64,000 nt of DNA from Pseudomonas paralcaligenes (GTDB taxonomy: Bacteria > Pseudomonadota > Gammaproteobacteria > Pseudomonadales > Pseudomonadaceae). How positions within the stretch are numbered: the first letter of the stretch is position 1; every line of letters begins with the position of its first letter. The notes beneath the pieces are model-generated. The model searched no databases, was not told where the DNA came from, and worked only from the letters and a program-made list of their open reading frames with translations. A program made the position numbers and the translations under genes. Shown here in pieces: positions 56,035 through 64,000 of the stretch. The stretch covers positions 124,001 to 188,000 of the forward strand of contig NZ_BPFX01000014.1 in assembly GCF_019655855.1 (NCBI RefSeq), written 5' to 3'.

Positions 56035-57491
56035 GGCTGGTCTCCTTCCTTGCGGAGCTGCTCGATCAGCAGGCCGGAGCTTGTCTGGCGGGCGGCGATG
56101 CGTACGTGATCTCCTGGCTTAAGTCCCACAGCTACTTCGGAGCTGACCAGAGGAAAAGCCATGGTCATACCTGGCATATTCAGGCTCTCGAAGGGGCCGT
56201 GCTCCAGGGTGACTTGTTTTCCGTCCAGTGCGCGAATCACTCCGTGAGACACATGCAGCCCCTCCCTGCTGTTCTGTTCTGCATTGCCGGCCAGGATGCC
56301 CTGCAGGCTGGCTTCCGAATCGATGAGGAACTGGCCAGAGGTAACGACCGCTTGACCCTCCTCAAGACCGGACAACACCTCCAGATGTCCATCGGCCTCG
56401 CGGCCCAAGGTGATCTCCTGGGGGCGGTAGCGTCCGTCGCCTTCGGCCAGCATCACCAATGCACGCTTGCCGGTGCGAATCACGGCTTCACTCGGCACAA
56501 GAAGCGTGGATTGTTCGACGGCACTGTTCAGGCGTACGGCGGCGAACATGCCGGGGCGCAACTTACCGGCAGGGTTGGGTATCTCGCTGCGTACCGTGAG
56601 CGTGCGCGTTTGCGGGTCGGCACTCGGCAGCAAGGCTATGACGCGGCCCAGCAGCGGTCGATCAGGAAAGGCCGTCAGGTTGGCGCGAATCTCGTCCCCA
56701 ACCCGGATACTTCCGGCCATGGCCTCGGGTATCGCCGCATCGAGCCAGACACTGGATAGCCCGTTGATCAACGCCAGATCCTGCCCGGCTTCGACGGTCA
56801 TCCCGGCACGTACCTGCAAGGATTGGAGCTCGCCGCTAATAGGTGTGGTGAGGGTTTGCACCGCCCGCGGTATGCCGCTGCGGCGAACCTGCTCGATCAA
56901 CGCTTGTGGCATGCCGAGCAGGCGGAGACGCTCTTGGGCCGCAGTGATCAAGCGGGCGTCACCGGTACGCAGTACCGCGAGGAACTCCAACTGCGCGGCG
57001 GACCACTCGGGAATCAGCAGGTCGACCAGGGGTGTTCCAGCTGGCAGTACATCGCCAGGGGCACGCCCGTAAACCCGCTCGACGAATCCGCCAGCGCGGG
57101 CCTGGAGGTTCGCTACCTCTCGCTGGTTATAGGCCAGGGAGCCGACCGCCTCGATATCCGAGGGCAGTACATCGCGGATCACCGTCGAGGTTCGCATTCC
57201 GAGGTTCTGCACGGCTTGAGCGGGGACGCTCAGGACAGATGGATCCTGCTCGGATCCTGCGTATTTAGGGACAAGCTCCATATCCATGAAGGGGGACTTG
57301 CCCGGTTTATCGAAGCGCTGATCAGGTTGCATCGGGTCATACCAATAGAGCACTTTGCGCTCATCCGTCGGTGCGGGAGTTGGCATGACCTCATGTTTGG
57401 CCGGCCTCTCGGCCAGCAAGTAGCCACCGCCTGCCGCGGCAATGCCCATGGTCAGCAAGGCCGCGGAAAAACCTAATGCTGAAATCTTCAT
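56031..57491 (-). CDS. cusB: CusB membrane-fusion adaptor with C-terminal CusF-like domain
   Basis: A 486-residue adaptor with an N-terminal anchor (about 6-27), a heavy-metal-binding segment ([19 protein letters not shown] and [12 protein letters not shown]), a lipoyl/hairpin region and beta-barrel (about 95-390), and a C-terminal CusF-like beta domain ([20 protein letters not shown] and [12 protein letters not shown], about 410-480). The CusF-like part carries Met ligands and in other systems is a separate protein, so this is a natural fusion. It overlaps cusA and cusC. Confidence 0.92.
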   Translation of the reverse strand: MKISALGFSAALLTMGIAAAGGGYLLAERPAKHEVMPTPAPTDERKVLYWYDPMQPDQRFDKPGKSPFMDMELVPKYAGSEQDPSVLSVPAQAVQNLGMRTSTVIRDVLPSDIEAVGSLAYNQREVANLQARAGGFVERVYGRAPGDVLPAGTPLVDLLIPEWSAAQLEFLAVLRTGDARLITAAQERLRLLGMPQALIEQVRRSGIPRAVQTLTTPISGELQSLQVRAGMTVEAGQDLALINGLSSVWLDAAIPEAMAGSIRVGDEIRANLTAFPDRPLLGRVIALLPSADPQTRTLTVRSEIPNPAGKLRPGMFAAVRLNSAVEQSTLLVPSEAVIRTGKRALVMLAEGDGRYRPQEITLGREADGHLEVLSGLEEGQAVVTSGQFLIDSEASLQGILAGNAEQNSREGLHVSHGVIRALDGKQVTLEHGPFESLNMPGMTMAFPLVSSEVAVGLKPGDHVRIAARQTSSGLLIEQLRKEGDQP

Positions 57492-58750
57492 TGCAGGCCC
57501 TCCACATAGGCGTAGTACAAGCTCGCGGAGAGCTGACTCAGCTTGCGCTGCTGTTCGATCTGTCTCAGCTGAGCCTCGATCAGCTCGCGCTGGGCGGCGA
57601 TGACGGATGCCAGCTGAGTTTTGCCGGCGTGATAGGCGGCCAGTTCGAGATCGGCACGTTTGCTCGCCAGAGGGATCAAGGTACTTTCGGTACGTGCCAG
57701 AGCTCTGCGTAGTTGCTCCAACTCGGCAAGGCCGCTTTCCAACTCAGCCTGATGGGCGCGCAGCAGCACTTCCTGCTCGGCTTCCATCTGCGACACGCTC
57801 TGTTGCTTGGCGTTGATCTTGGGGCCCTGGCGTGTGCCGACGAACAACGGCAGGTCGAAGGTGAACTGCACCATCACCATGTCGCCGAACTGGTTGTCGC
57901 GGTTGTTGTAGGCAAACTCTACGCCCCAGTCAGGTGTCTTCTCGGCTACAGCGTCATTCAACTCTGCGCTGGCCTCGCCAACCCGGGCTGACGCGGCACG
58001 CAAGTCGGGATGCTGAGCCAAACGGTGCTGCAGGTGGGGGGCATCCAAACTTAGGCTGGGCACATCTCCTGCCAGAAGCTGATCGGCTTCGTTGCCTATC
58101 CAGCGGCGCAGCTTGGCCCGAGCTATCGCCACGTCGCGACTCAGCTCATCCCGCCGATCCTGCAATGCCAAAGCCTCCTGGTCGGCCTGCAGCAGTTCAC
58201 CAGGCTGAGCGCTGCCGCCGGCGATCAGCGATTGCACCGTCGAGCGGAGCAGCTCGATCTGACGGTCCAGTTGATCGAAGAAACCAACACTGTGCTCGGC
58301 GTAGTAGACATCCAGCCAGCTCAATGCGGTCTGGCGTTTGACCTCAAGCTGCATGGCGCGCTGCTCGGCCTCGGCCCGGACAACGGAGGCCTCGGCCAAC
58401 TGGCGGCGGGCCTGGCGTTTGTCACCATTGGGAACCTCTTGCATGAGCCCAATGCGGCGCATGGTCATCGAATCCCGATTCAGGGTGTAACGATCAGGCC
58501 CTTCGATGGGCAGGTTATCGATGCCGAGAATCAGCTTGGGATCGGGCAGGGCGTCTGCGGGACCTACGGCCTGCTGTGCCGAGGCGACCTGTGCTTGTCG
58601 TGCCAGGTTCTCAGGTGCGCGCTGTTCGGCGAGCGCCTGCGCTCGTTCGAAGGTTAGGGGCTGCGCCTGTGTAGCAACCCAGGGAACTGCCCAGAATGCG
58701 ACAACTAACACACCGAGATAGCCACGGCGTGGGAAAAGGAAAGCGGGCAT
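57488..58750 (-). CDS. cusC: CusC/TolC-type outer-membrane efflux protein
   Basis: A 420-residue outer-membrane factor: signal peptide (MPAFLFPRRGYLGVL...QA, about 1-30), then two TolC-like repeats with long coiled-coil helices (for example RQLAEASVVRAEAEQRAMQLEV and IAAQRELIEAQLRQIEQQRK). It forms the exit duct of the CusCBA system. GGAGGCGAAAGC precedes the ATG at 58750, preferred to an earlier frame start at 58789. First of the three efflux genes. Confidence 0.9.
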   Translation of the reverse strand: MPAFLFPRRGYLGVLVVAFWAVPWVATQAQPLTFERAQALAEQRAPENLARQAQVASAQQAVGPADALPDPKLILGIDNLPIEGPDRYTLNRDSMTMRRIGLMQEVPNGDKRQARRQLAEASVVRAEAEQRAMQLEVKRQTALSWLDVYYAEHSVGFFDQLDRQIELLRSTVQSLIAGGSAQPGELLQADQEALALQDRRDELSRDVAIARAKLRRWIGNEADQLLAGDVPSLSLDAPHLQHRLAQHPDLRAASARVGEASAELNDAVAEKTPDWGVEFAYNNRDNQFGDMVMVQFTFDLPLFVGTRQGPKINAKQQSVSQMEAEQEVLLRAHQAELESGLAELEQLRRALARTESTLIPLASKRADLELAAYHAGKTQLASVIAAQRELIEAQLRQIEQQRKLSQLSASLYYAYVEGLQ

Positions 58751-58839
58751 GCTTTCGCCTCCAATGCGATTGATCGAGGTCGCCACCAAAAGCGTGGTCG
58801 CGACGATGCGCCTGGTTTAAAGGCGCGAAGATCACTGCA

Positions 58840-59184
58840 TTAGACGAAACGAGGAGGGCGCCAGAGTCCTGCGGGCTCTCGCTTAATCACCGACTGGGTC
58901 AGCAATATCTCGGGGCGTGAGGGAAGAGGGGATATGCTCTTGATAACTGTGGTCTGGAGAAGTCCTCCGGTCTTGCATTCCTGGCCGGATTTGCAGGGGG
59001 ACTTACTGGCCACCCCATCAGACTTATCCATTTGCTCGCAGCACGGAGCATCGGCCATTGCATGGCCCTGATGATCGGCGCTCTGCATCGGGCAAGGTTG
59101 TGCAGGCATGCTGAAAGCCATACCGCCGAAGGTCGGCAGCACGAGGCTAGCAATCATTACCAGGATCAATCCAATCCGACGCAC
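58840..59184 (-). CDS. Small Cys/His-containing exported protein upstream of cusC
   Basis: A 114-residue protein: signal peptide (1-26, ending AFSMP), then a Cys/His/Met-rich region (CPMQSADHQGHAMADAPCCEQMDK, then CKSGQECKTGG) likely to bind copper. Genes of this type often precede cusCBA. It lies about 90 bases before cusC on the same strand. Function not known. Confidence 0.68.
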   Translation of the reverse strand: MRRIGLILVMIASLVLPTFGGMAFSMPAQPCPMQSADHQGHAMADAPCCEQMDKSDGVASKSPCKSGQECKTGGLLQTTVIKSISPLPSRPEILLTQSVIKREPAGLWRPPRFV

Positions 59185-59330
59185 AGCAATTCACCAGGCG
59201 GGGCGATAGGGCGACGATAGCAGATTGCCCCGGGGCATGAACGCTCGTTTTGGCGATAACAGCACTTCGTTGATTTAGATCAAATAGAGTGTCATGCAGG
59301 GTAGGGTGCCGAAAACAGAGGAACTATCAG

Positions 59331-60059
59331 GTGATTGCATCACAGAGTGCCAGCTGGCACGGAAAAGCCTGGGTATCTCCAGGTTTCGGGGTGTTTTTAG
59401 GGCAGGTAGGCAATCATGATTGGCATCGCCATATGGCTCACCAGATCACCATTGGCATCAATCACGACTTGACGGTGACTACACCTGATAGCCACGTCAC
59501 GGCCCGAGCCATTTGCATTCACGCGGGTGTCACTCATCGAATCGAAGCAGTTGAGGTTATTTCGATTTACCTTGATGCACTTTCTGAGGAGGCACGGGCA
59601 TTCAAAGCCTCTACGAGCAGCTTGCCTATCGATGTGCAAAGCATTTTGTCTCTGCAGAGACTGTTGGCCACTCCCTGTATCACCGCTCAGCAAATGCGGG
59701 GAGCGGTTCGCCAATTTCTTAATCTCACCGATCTGCCGATCATCGATCCACGGCTGCAACTTGTCCTTAAAGCCTTGAACGAGCCCGCCAATGGCAGACA
59801 AGAACTGGCAGACCTGATGCACCTGTCGACGACTCGTTTTTCTCATTGGTTTGTTGAACAGACTGGCTTGCCATTGCGCAGCTACCGTAAGTGGCTTCGC
59901 CTGGTCGCTGCGTTACAGCTCATTACGGCTGGCCAAAGTCTGACAGGGGCCGCCCATGCTGCAGGATTCTCGGATTCCGCGCACTTTTCTCGCACCTTTC
60001 GCAGCCTATTTGGCCTCGATCCTTCTTCAGCTCTGAGCCAGGTCAGTCTCAGCAGCTGA
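59331..60059 (+). CDS. AraC-family transcriptional regulator
   Basis: A 242-residue regulator. The N-terminal cupin-like domain contains HDWHRHMAHQITIGI (a possible metal or ligand cup) and the C-terminal pair of HTH motifs (LADLMHLSTTRFSHWFVEQTG and AAHAAGFSDSAHFSRTF). I place the start at a GTG (59331) with GAGG upstream; an upstream start at 59289 is possible. It is divergent from the cus operon across about 145 bases and may control it or the sterol-desaturase gene. Ligand unknown. Confidence 0.85.
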   Translation: MIASQSASWHGKAWVSPGFGVFLGQVGNHDWHRHMAHQITIGINHDLTVTTPDSHVTARAICIHAGVTHRIEAVEVISIYLDALSEEARAFKASTSSLPIDVQSILSLQRLLATPCITAQQMRGAVRQFLNLTDLPIIDPRLQLVLKALNEPANGRQELADLMHLSTTRFSHWFVEQTGLPLRSYRKWLRLVAALQLITAGQSLTGAAHAAGFSDSAHFSRTFRSLFGLDPSSALSQVSLSS

Positions 60060-60130
60060 GGTCAGCTTTTTTGTTCAAGCCATAACTCTGGAGGCCACTT
60101 AACGTAGGGGCATCAAGAAGAGGGGGCTGC

Positions 60131-61027
60131 ATGATGAGCAATTGCGTCAGGTTTATGATCCGCTGGTTCAGCTATCCCGTCATATTTGGCGGTACGGCTG
60201 GCTGGATGATCTGGCAACTTTACGAGGGCGTGCCATATTGGCCCAGCACAGCTCTGATTGCCGTAGTCGGAATTATTCCGGTCGTCATGTTGGAGCGTCT
60301 ACAACCGTTCCGTCAGAGCTGGCTTACCGACCACGGCGATACACTGACCGATCTGCTTCACCTGATCGTGAATCTGACCGTCATCCAGTTTACTGCTGCG
60401 ATTCTGGCTCGACTGGGCGATTGGGTGCCTGATGCCGCGCGCACCTTTCCAACGGTTTGGCCTCTGTGGGTCCAGTTGCTCATCGTAGCCTTGGTTTTGG
60501 ATCTCAGTCTCTATGCCATGCACCGACTCAGCCACTATTTGCCTTGGCTATGGCGCTTACACGAGCCCCATCACAGTGCAGAGCGCCTCTATTGGATGAA
60601 TGGCGAGCGTCGACATCCACTACACGCGGCGATAATGGCGGGCCCTGGACTCTTGGTGCTCTTCGCGATGGGGACACCTTCAGCTCTCGTCGCAACATGG
60701 TTTGGCATCCTGACAGTACATCTCGCATTTCAACATTCCAACCTGGACTACTCGCTAGGCTGGATGCGCAATGTGATTGGCGTCGCGGAGGTACACCGCT
60801 GGCACCACAAGCGGGAGTTCGAAGATGCTCAGGTCAATTTCGGCGAGTTCTTGCTTCTGTGGGATCACCTATTTAGAACCTTCTATGACGGGGCAGACAA
60901 GCTCGGCGATGCCCAGGTAGGACTGCAAGAACGTGACTACCCGACTGGGTATCGGGCTCAACTGGTAGCTCCGTTCAAGCGGGTTTCTCAAGCTAGTAGG
61001 ATTCGCAACACCCACTCAGCGAGCTAG
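60131..61027 (+). CDS. Sterol desaturase/fatty acid hydroxylase family membrane enzyme
   Basis: A 298-residue membrane diiron enzyme. The histidine boxes are clear: HRLSH near 140, HEPHHS near 155 and VHRWHH near 225. The protein has four helices. It would hydroxylate or desaturate a lipid. It is 71 bases behind the AraC regulator and is the last gene before the transposon right end; no obvious metal role. Confidence 0.88.
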   Translation: MMSNCVRFMIRWFSYPVIFGGTAGWMIWQLYEGVPYWPSTALIAVVGIIPVVMLERLQPFRQSWLTDHGDTLTDLLHLIVNLTVIQFTAAILARLGDWVPDAARTFPTVWPLWVQLLIVALVLDLSLYAMHRLSHYLPWLWRLHEPHHSAERLYWMNGERRHPLHAAIMAGPGLLVLFAMGTPSALVATWFGILTVHLAFQHSNLDYSLGWMRNVIGVAEVHRWHHKREFEDAQVNFGEFLLLWDHLFRTFYDGADKLGDAQVGLQERDYPTGYRAQLVAPFKRVSQASRIRNTHSAS

Positions 61028-61159
61028 CACAGGACCGACCTCGCTGGCCGTTCAGTAGAGCTCAAAGTGGGTGTTGGGGCCCCAGGTCAAACATGCTGCT
61101 GGTTAGGCGCTTGAGGTAGAGGCCTGCTTCGAGCGTACCCAATCAAGCACCAAAAGCGA

Positions 61160-61214
61160 ATTCTATAATCGCTCTATAATCACTTTATAATCGACTATAA
61201 AGCCCATTCTAGAG
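61160..61214. repeat. Phased CTATAAT repeats, right copy
   Basis: CTATAATC at 61163 and 61174, TTATAATC at 61185 and CTATAAAG at 61195, followed by TCTAGAG; a further CTATAAAG occurs at 61228. It matches the block at 24938-24981, with one extra unit. Spacing of 10-11 bases puts units on one face of the helix. The remaining gap (61028-61407) shows no gene. Confidence 0.72.
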
Positions 61215-61407
61215 AGCCCGGAGCGACCTATAAAGCCGATCAGTTGCTGTATGTATGGGTCACTTAGATACTTGATACAAGTAACCCGGAGGTGAGTTGT
61301 TTGATCGGGAAGAATGCAGCACATAGCACGCACAGCCCGTACGATGCGGGCGTCGACTGAGGTTTCTCCACTTCAAGCCGTTACTATTCATGGAAGTGAC
61401 CAGGAGT

Positions 61408-61666
61408 GAAGTCCCAAATTGACTTCCAAGAAACAGGTGGAGTCCCACATTGCCTTCCAAAGCGCCAACAAAGTTCCACATTGCCTTCCAACGCAATCAA
61501 AAAACAGGTCGCATCCGGCCAAAAGTCCCAGAATGCCTACCGCGAAAGAACGCCAGAGCATGGAGGAGGCTCTCCTGGGTTCTGTCGGGATATTCTTGAT
61601 TTAACATAATATACATTATGCGAACTGACGTATTGCGTGTCAGGAAAGTCACACGTCACTTTCGAA
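61408..61666. repeat. Right-end TnsB binding-site repeats
   Basis: Copies of the motif AAGTCCCACATTGCCTTCC at about 61408-61430, 61439-61461, 61470-61492 (AAAGTTCCACATTGCCTTCC, the best), a weaker one at 61521-61541, and an outermost variant AAAGTCACACGTCACTTTCG at 61645-61664. Orientation is opposite to the left-end copies, as required for inverted transposon ends. Confidence 0.8.
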
Positions 61667-61695
61667 TCGGGAATTCGGCAACGCCAGGCCGACTC

Positions 61696-62727
61696 TCAGT
61701 CAGCCTGGCTATCCAGGGTCATCACCACGCGCCCGCCCGCCGGACAGGTTTCCATGAACTGGTTGGCCGCGACGAAATCCTCGAAGGCGAAGGTCTTGGC
61801 GATGGTTGGCTTGAGCAACCTGTCCGCGGCCATCTGGTTGATGCGTACGATCGCGCGCTGCACGGCGGCCTCGTCGCGCTGCAGACCCAGTTCGGGCTGG
61901 CCGGTGAAATTCATCACGCAATGCCGGAAGAACTGCAGGTGCTTCTTGAACGCGGCACAGGCCGGAAACGCCGCATCATTGCCACCGTTGACGCCGTAGA
62001 TGATCAGCTTGCCGCGGGTCGCGGCCACGTCGCCGAGCAGCTTCATCTGCGGGCCCGCGCACTGGTCGAGCACGACTTCGACGCCCTTGCCGTCGGTGAA
62101 GCGCTCGACTTCCAGGACCAGATCCTGTTCTTCCGTATCGATCACCTTGTCGGCGCCCAGCTCGCGCAAATAGCCACGGGTGCTGCCGTCGCTGGTGGCT
62201 GCGACGACCTCGGCGCCGAGCGCCTTGGCCATCTGCACCGCCTGTGGTGCCAGGCAATGGGCCGCCTCGGTGATCAGCACGCGCTGCCCCGGCTGGACTT
62301 CGGCAAGTTCGACCAGGGCGAAATACGCCAGCATGTAGGGGGTGTAGAGAACGGCAGCCTCGGCCGGCGTGAGCACATCCGGGTAGCGAGCCAGGCCCCT
62401 GGCCGGCATTAGCACCAAGTCGCCCCAGGCCGGGTACTGGTTGGTGCTGAACGCGGGAAAACTGGCCACGGCCATGCCCGGCGCGAAGTCCGTCACGCCC
62501 GGCCCGACCGCTTCGATCACGCCGGCCAGTTCGAAGCCGACGCCCGCCGGCAGCTGGGCGGTCTGATCCGGCGCCAGGTTCTGCCGCCACAGCACGTCTC
62601 GCCAGCCGACGCCGAGCGCCTGGGTACGCACCAGCACCTCGCCGTGGCCGGGTTTCGGAGTCGGCAGTTCCTCCAGGCGCAACACGCTGGCGTCACCGAA
62701 CTGATGGAAGCGGATCATGCGGGACAT
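61696..62727 (-). CDS. Zinc-type alcohol dehydrogenase/quinone oxidoreductase family protein
   Basis: A 343-residue MDR-superfamily oxidoreductase without structural zinc. N-terminal GroES-like domain (GHGEVLVRTQALGVGWRDVLWR), then a Rossmann fold with ITEAAHCLAPQAVQMAKALGAEVVAATSD and a VLDQCAGPQMKLLGDV segment. It uses NADPH and a quinone or enone substrate. GAGG precedes MSRMIRFHQF at 62727. It is host backbone; the transposon right end lies about 40 bases downstream of its stop. Divergent from the LysR regulator. Confidence 0.88.
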   Translation of the reverse strand: MSRMIRFHQFGDASVLRLEELPTPKPGHGEVLVRTQALGVGWRDVLWRQNLAPDQTAQLPAGVGFELAGVIEAVGPGVTDFAPGMAVASFPAFSTNQYPAWGDLVLMPARGLARYPDVLTPAEAAVLYTPYMLAYFALVELAEVQPGQRVLITEAAHCLAPQAVQMAKALGAEVVAATSDGSTRGYLRELGADKVIDTEEQDLVLEVERFTDGKGVEVVLDQCAGPQMKLLGDVAATRGKLIIYGVNGGNDAAFPACAAFKKHLQFFRHCVMNFTGQPELGLQRDEAAVQRAIVRINQMAADRLLKPTIAKTFAFEDFVAANQFMETCPAGGRVVMTLDSQAD

Positions 62728-62898
62728 CACACACCTCGCCGTAGTCTCTATGGCCACGGACTCTATACGGGCTTTCCCTCGGGCACCACCCGGACGGATT
62801 GATAGTCACCATAAACGGTGCTGATCCGCGAGCGGCGGCGGGCTTGACGTTATCTTGCCACGGCCGCACCTTTCACACACCCAAAGTGGAAGCCCGCC

Positions 62899-63816
62899 AT
62901 GAACCGCAACGATTTGCGCCGCGTCGATCTCAACCTGTTGATCGTGTTCGAGACGCTGATGTACGAGCGCAGCGTGACCCGTGCCGCGGAAAAACTCTTC
63001 CTGGGCCAGCCGGCCATCAGCGCCGCCCTCGCCCGTCTGCGCAGCCTCTTCGACGACCCTCTGTTCGTGCGCACCGGCCGCAGCATGGAGCCCACTGCCC
63101 GGGCCAACGAGATCTTCGCCCTCCTCTCTCCCGCGCTGGATTCGATCTCGACCGCCGTCAGCCGGGCCACCGACTTCGACCCGGCCACCAGCACTGCGGT
63201 GTTCCGCATCGGCCTCTCCGACGACGTCGAGTTCGCTTTGCTGCCACCGCTGCTGCGCCGCCTGCGCGCCGAGGCGCCGGGCGTCGTGCTGGTGATCCGC
63301 CGCGCCAACTACCTGCTGATGCCGAACCTGCTGGCCTCCGGCGAAATCTCGGTGGGTGTGAGCTACACCGACGAGCTGCCCGCCAACGCCAAGCGCAAGG
63401 TGCTGCGCCGCAGCAAGCCCCGCCTGCTGCGGGCCGACAGCGTGCCTGGCGCCATCAGCCTGGACGACTTCTGCGCCAGGCCCCATGCGCTGGTTTCGTT
63501 CGCCGGAGACCTGACCGGCTTCATCGACGAGGAACTGGAGAAGCTGGAGCGCAAGCGACGGGTTGTGTTGGCGGTGCCCCAGTTCAACGGATTGGGAACT
63601 CTACTGGCGGGCACCGACATCGTCGCCACCGTGCCGGACTACACCGCCGCTACGCTGACCGCCGCGGGCGGTCTGCGTGCCGACGATCTGCCGTTGCCGA
63701 CCCGCACCTTCGAGCTGCACATGGCCTGGCGCGGCGCGCAGGACAACGACCCGGCGGAGCGCTGGCTGCGCTCGCGCATCCAGATGTTCTGCGGCGATCC
63801 GGACAGCCTCGGCTAA
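62899..63816 (+). CDS. LysR-family transcriptional regulator
   Basis: A 305-residue LysR regulator: HTH at residues 8-65 (LRRVDLNLLIVFETLMYERSVTRAAEKLF and LGQPAISAALARLRSLF) and an effector domain ending in the typical ARGxx-poor C-terminus. It is divergent from the quinone oxidoreductase over a 171-base gap, which is the usual LysR target arrangement. It likely activates that gene. The stop overlaps the convergent RES-type frame. Confidence 0.92.
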   Translation: MNRNDLRRVDLNLLIVFETLMYERSVTRAAEKLFLGQPAISAALARLRSLFDDPLFVRTGRSMEPTARANEIFALLSPALDSISTAVSRATDFDPATSTAVFRIGLSDDVEFALLPPLLRRLRAEAPGVVLVIRRANYLLMPNLLASGEISVGVSYTDELPANAKRKVLRRSKPRLLRADSVPGAISLDDFCARPHALVSFAGDLTGFIDEELEKLERKRRVVLAVPQFNGLGTLLAGTDIVATVPDYTAATLTAAGGLRADDLPLPTRTFELHMAWRGAQDNDPAERWLRSRIQMFCGDPDSLG

Positions 63817-64000
63817 AGAAGGCGCGGATCGAGCCTCAGTTCCACCTCACGCGCCGCGGCCTGGCAATGGGCGAAACCGGAATGACGGGGGTTGAGCAGG
63901 ACGTTGTATTCCAGCGGCACGATCACCGAAGGCACCACCAGGCCCAGCGAGCCCAGGCTGTCGAGCCAGGCGTCGCCAGCCTGCTGGGAGGTCGGCGTCA
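63813..64000 (-). CDS. 3' part of a RES-domain protein (toxin-like), cut by the window edge
   Basis: The last 61 codons of a minus-strand gene: GDAWLDSLGSLGLVVPSVIVP, EYNVLLNPRHSGF and a C-terminal LRLDPRLL. The GDAWL...PS.IVP.E.N.LLNP.H pattern is the C-terminal half of RES (NAD-degrading toxin) proteins. The upstream part and any antitoxin lie beyond 64000. Its stop overlaps the LysR stop by four bases. Confidence 0.75.
   Translation of the reverse strand, partial: TPTSQQAGDAWLDSLGSLGLVVPSVIVPLEYNVLLNPRHSGFAHCQAAAREVELRLDPRLL

Larger units (their letters stand above)
7373..61658. mobile_element. Tn7-like transposon of about 54 kb with defence, arsenic and copper cargo
   Basis: Evidence: a tnsA-like/tnsB/tnsC/tniQ operon at one end; several copies of a shared short repeat at both ends in opposite orientation; a sharp GC drop at about 7373; and host genes resuming at 61696. 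The outermost left sequence reads TGGGACTTTG. The right end read inward gives TGTGACTTTC (from 61653) or TGACGTGTGACTTTC (from 61658). The exact termini are therefore uncertain by about 15 bases, and I could not find a convincing 5-bp target duplication; a TCGAAT hexamer occurs at 7383 and 61662 but does not fit the termini. The right end lies about 40 bases past the stop codon of the quinone oxidoreductase gene. Confidence 0.85.

Noticed and set aside
7373..61658. CRISPR-associated transposon
   Set aside because: TniQ and TnsC alone can suggest a CAST, but no cas gene or repeat-spacer array is present anywhere in the window.
7383..61667. TCGAAT hexamer as target duplication
   Set aside because: Present at both junctions, but the sequences just inside it do not form matching TG-type ends, and random occurrence is likely.

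Overview
The window is a Pseudomonas-type chromosome (GC-rich backbone, Pseudomonas REP-like and GTAGGGTGCG repeats, htpG and LysR-type genes of that style) that carries one very large Tn7-like transposon of about 54 kb. The flanks are ordinary: htpG, a 1221-residue MHYT/PAS hybrid histidine kinase with an HD-GYP response regulator on the left (1-7059), and a quinone oxidoreductase, a divergent LysR regulator and the 3' part of a RES-domain gene on the right (61696-64000). Both junctions are marked by an abrupt drop in GC and by repeated copies of a short motif (consensus AAGTCCCACATTGCCTTCC), the expected TnsB binding sites. The element disrupts, or lands just upstream of, a small minus-strand gene at 7069.

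The transposition module (7802-12614) is an overlapping operon of a TnsA-like protein whose nuclease residues look lost, a DDE transposase (TnsB), an AAA+ ATPase (TnsC) and a zinc-finger TniQ/TnsD protein. Directly behind it sits a divergent pair, a KfrA/TnpT-like coiled-coil DNA-binding protein and a tyrosine recombinase (TnpS-like). They are separated by about 180 bp containing a recombinase-type inverted repeat. This is the layout of the TnpS/TnpT cointegrate-resolution system of Tn4651-type transposons, here joined to a Tn7-like core. A TnsA without nuclease would give cointegrates, so a dedicated resolvase makes mechanistic sense.

Cargo 1 (14.7-24.8 kb) is a defence and stability region. 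It holds a type II CBASS operon (HNH-SAVED effector Cap5, CD-NTase, E2-E1 fusion Cap2, JAMM peptidase Cap3), a DEDDh exonuclease, a possible PD-(D/E)XK protein, an orphan Xre/MbcA/ParS antitoxin, a broken umuC tail, a XRE-AbrB pair with a divergent unknown gene, and an orphan AbiEi-type protein.

Cargo 2 (25.3-34.8 kb) is an arsenic and thiol/metal region. An eight-gene ars operon on the minus strand (arsC2-arsR-arsC1-acr3-arsH-phosphatase-gapdh-arsJ) follows a palindromic ArsR-type operator. It is accompanied by a second Acr3-like permease, an isoprenylcysteine-methyltransferase-like protein, a DsbA/DsbB-like pair and a cation diffusion facilitator under a MerR-type promoter.

Cargo 3 (35.4-61.0 kb) is a copper island. 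It contains CopRS, cupredoxins, a Cu-ATPase, a Csp four-helix copper store, CopZ, a bufferin-type peptide operon (DUF2282/DUF692/DUF2063), the copA multicopper oxidase operon with copB, cytochrome c and DUF411, an OprD porin, and the CusCBA efflux system. At least seven similar cop-box sequences (TTACnnnnnTGTAAT type) precede its operons, so CopRS probably controls most of it. Duplicated remnants of abiEi and copS on either side of the arsenic module, and a phased repeat shared by 24.94 and 61.16 kb, record how the cargo was assembled.
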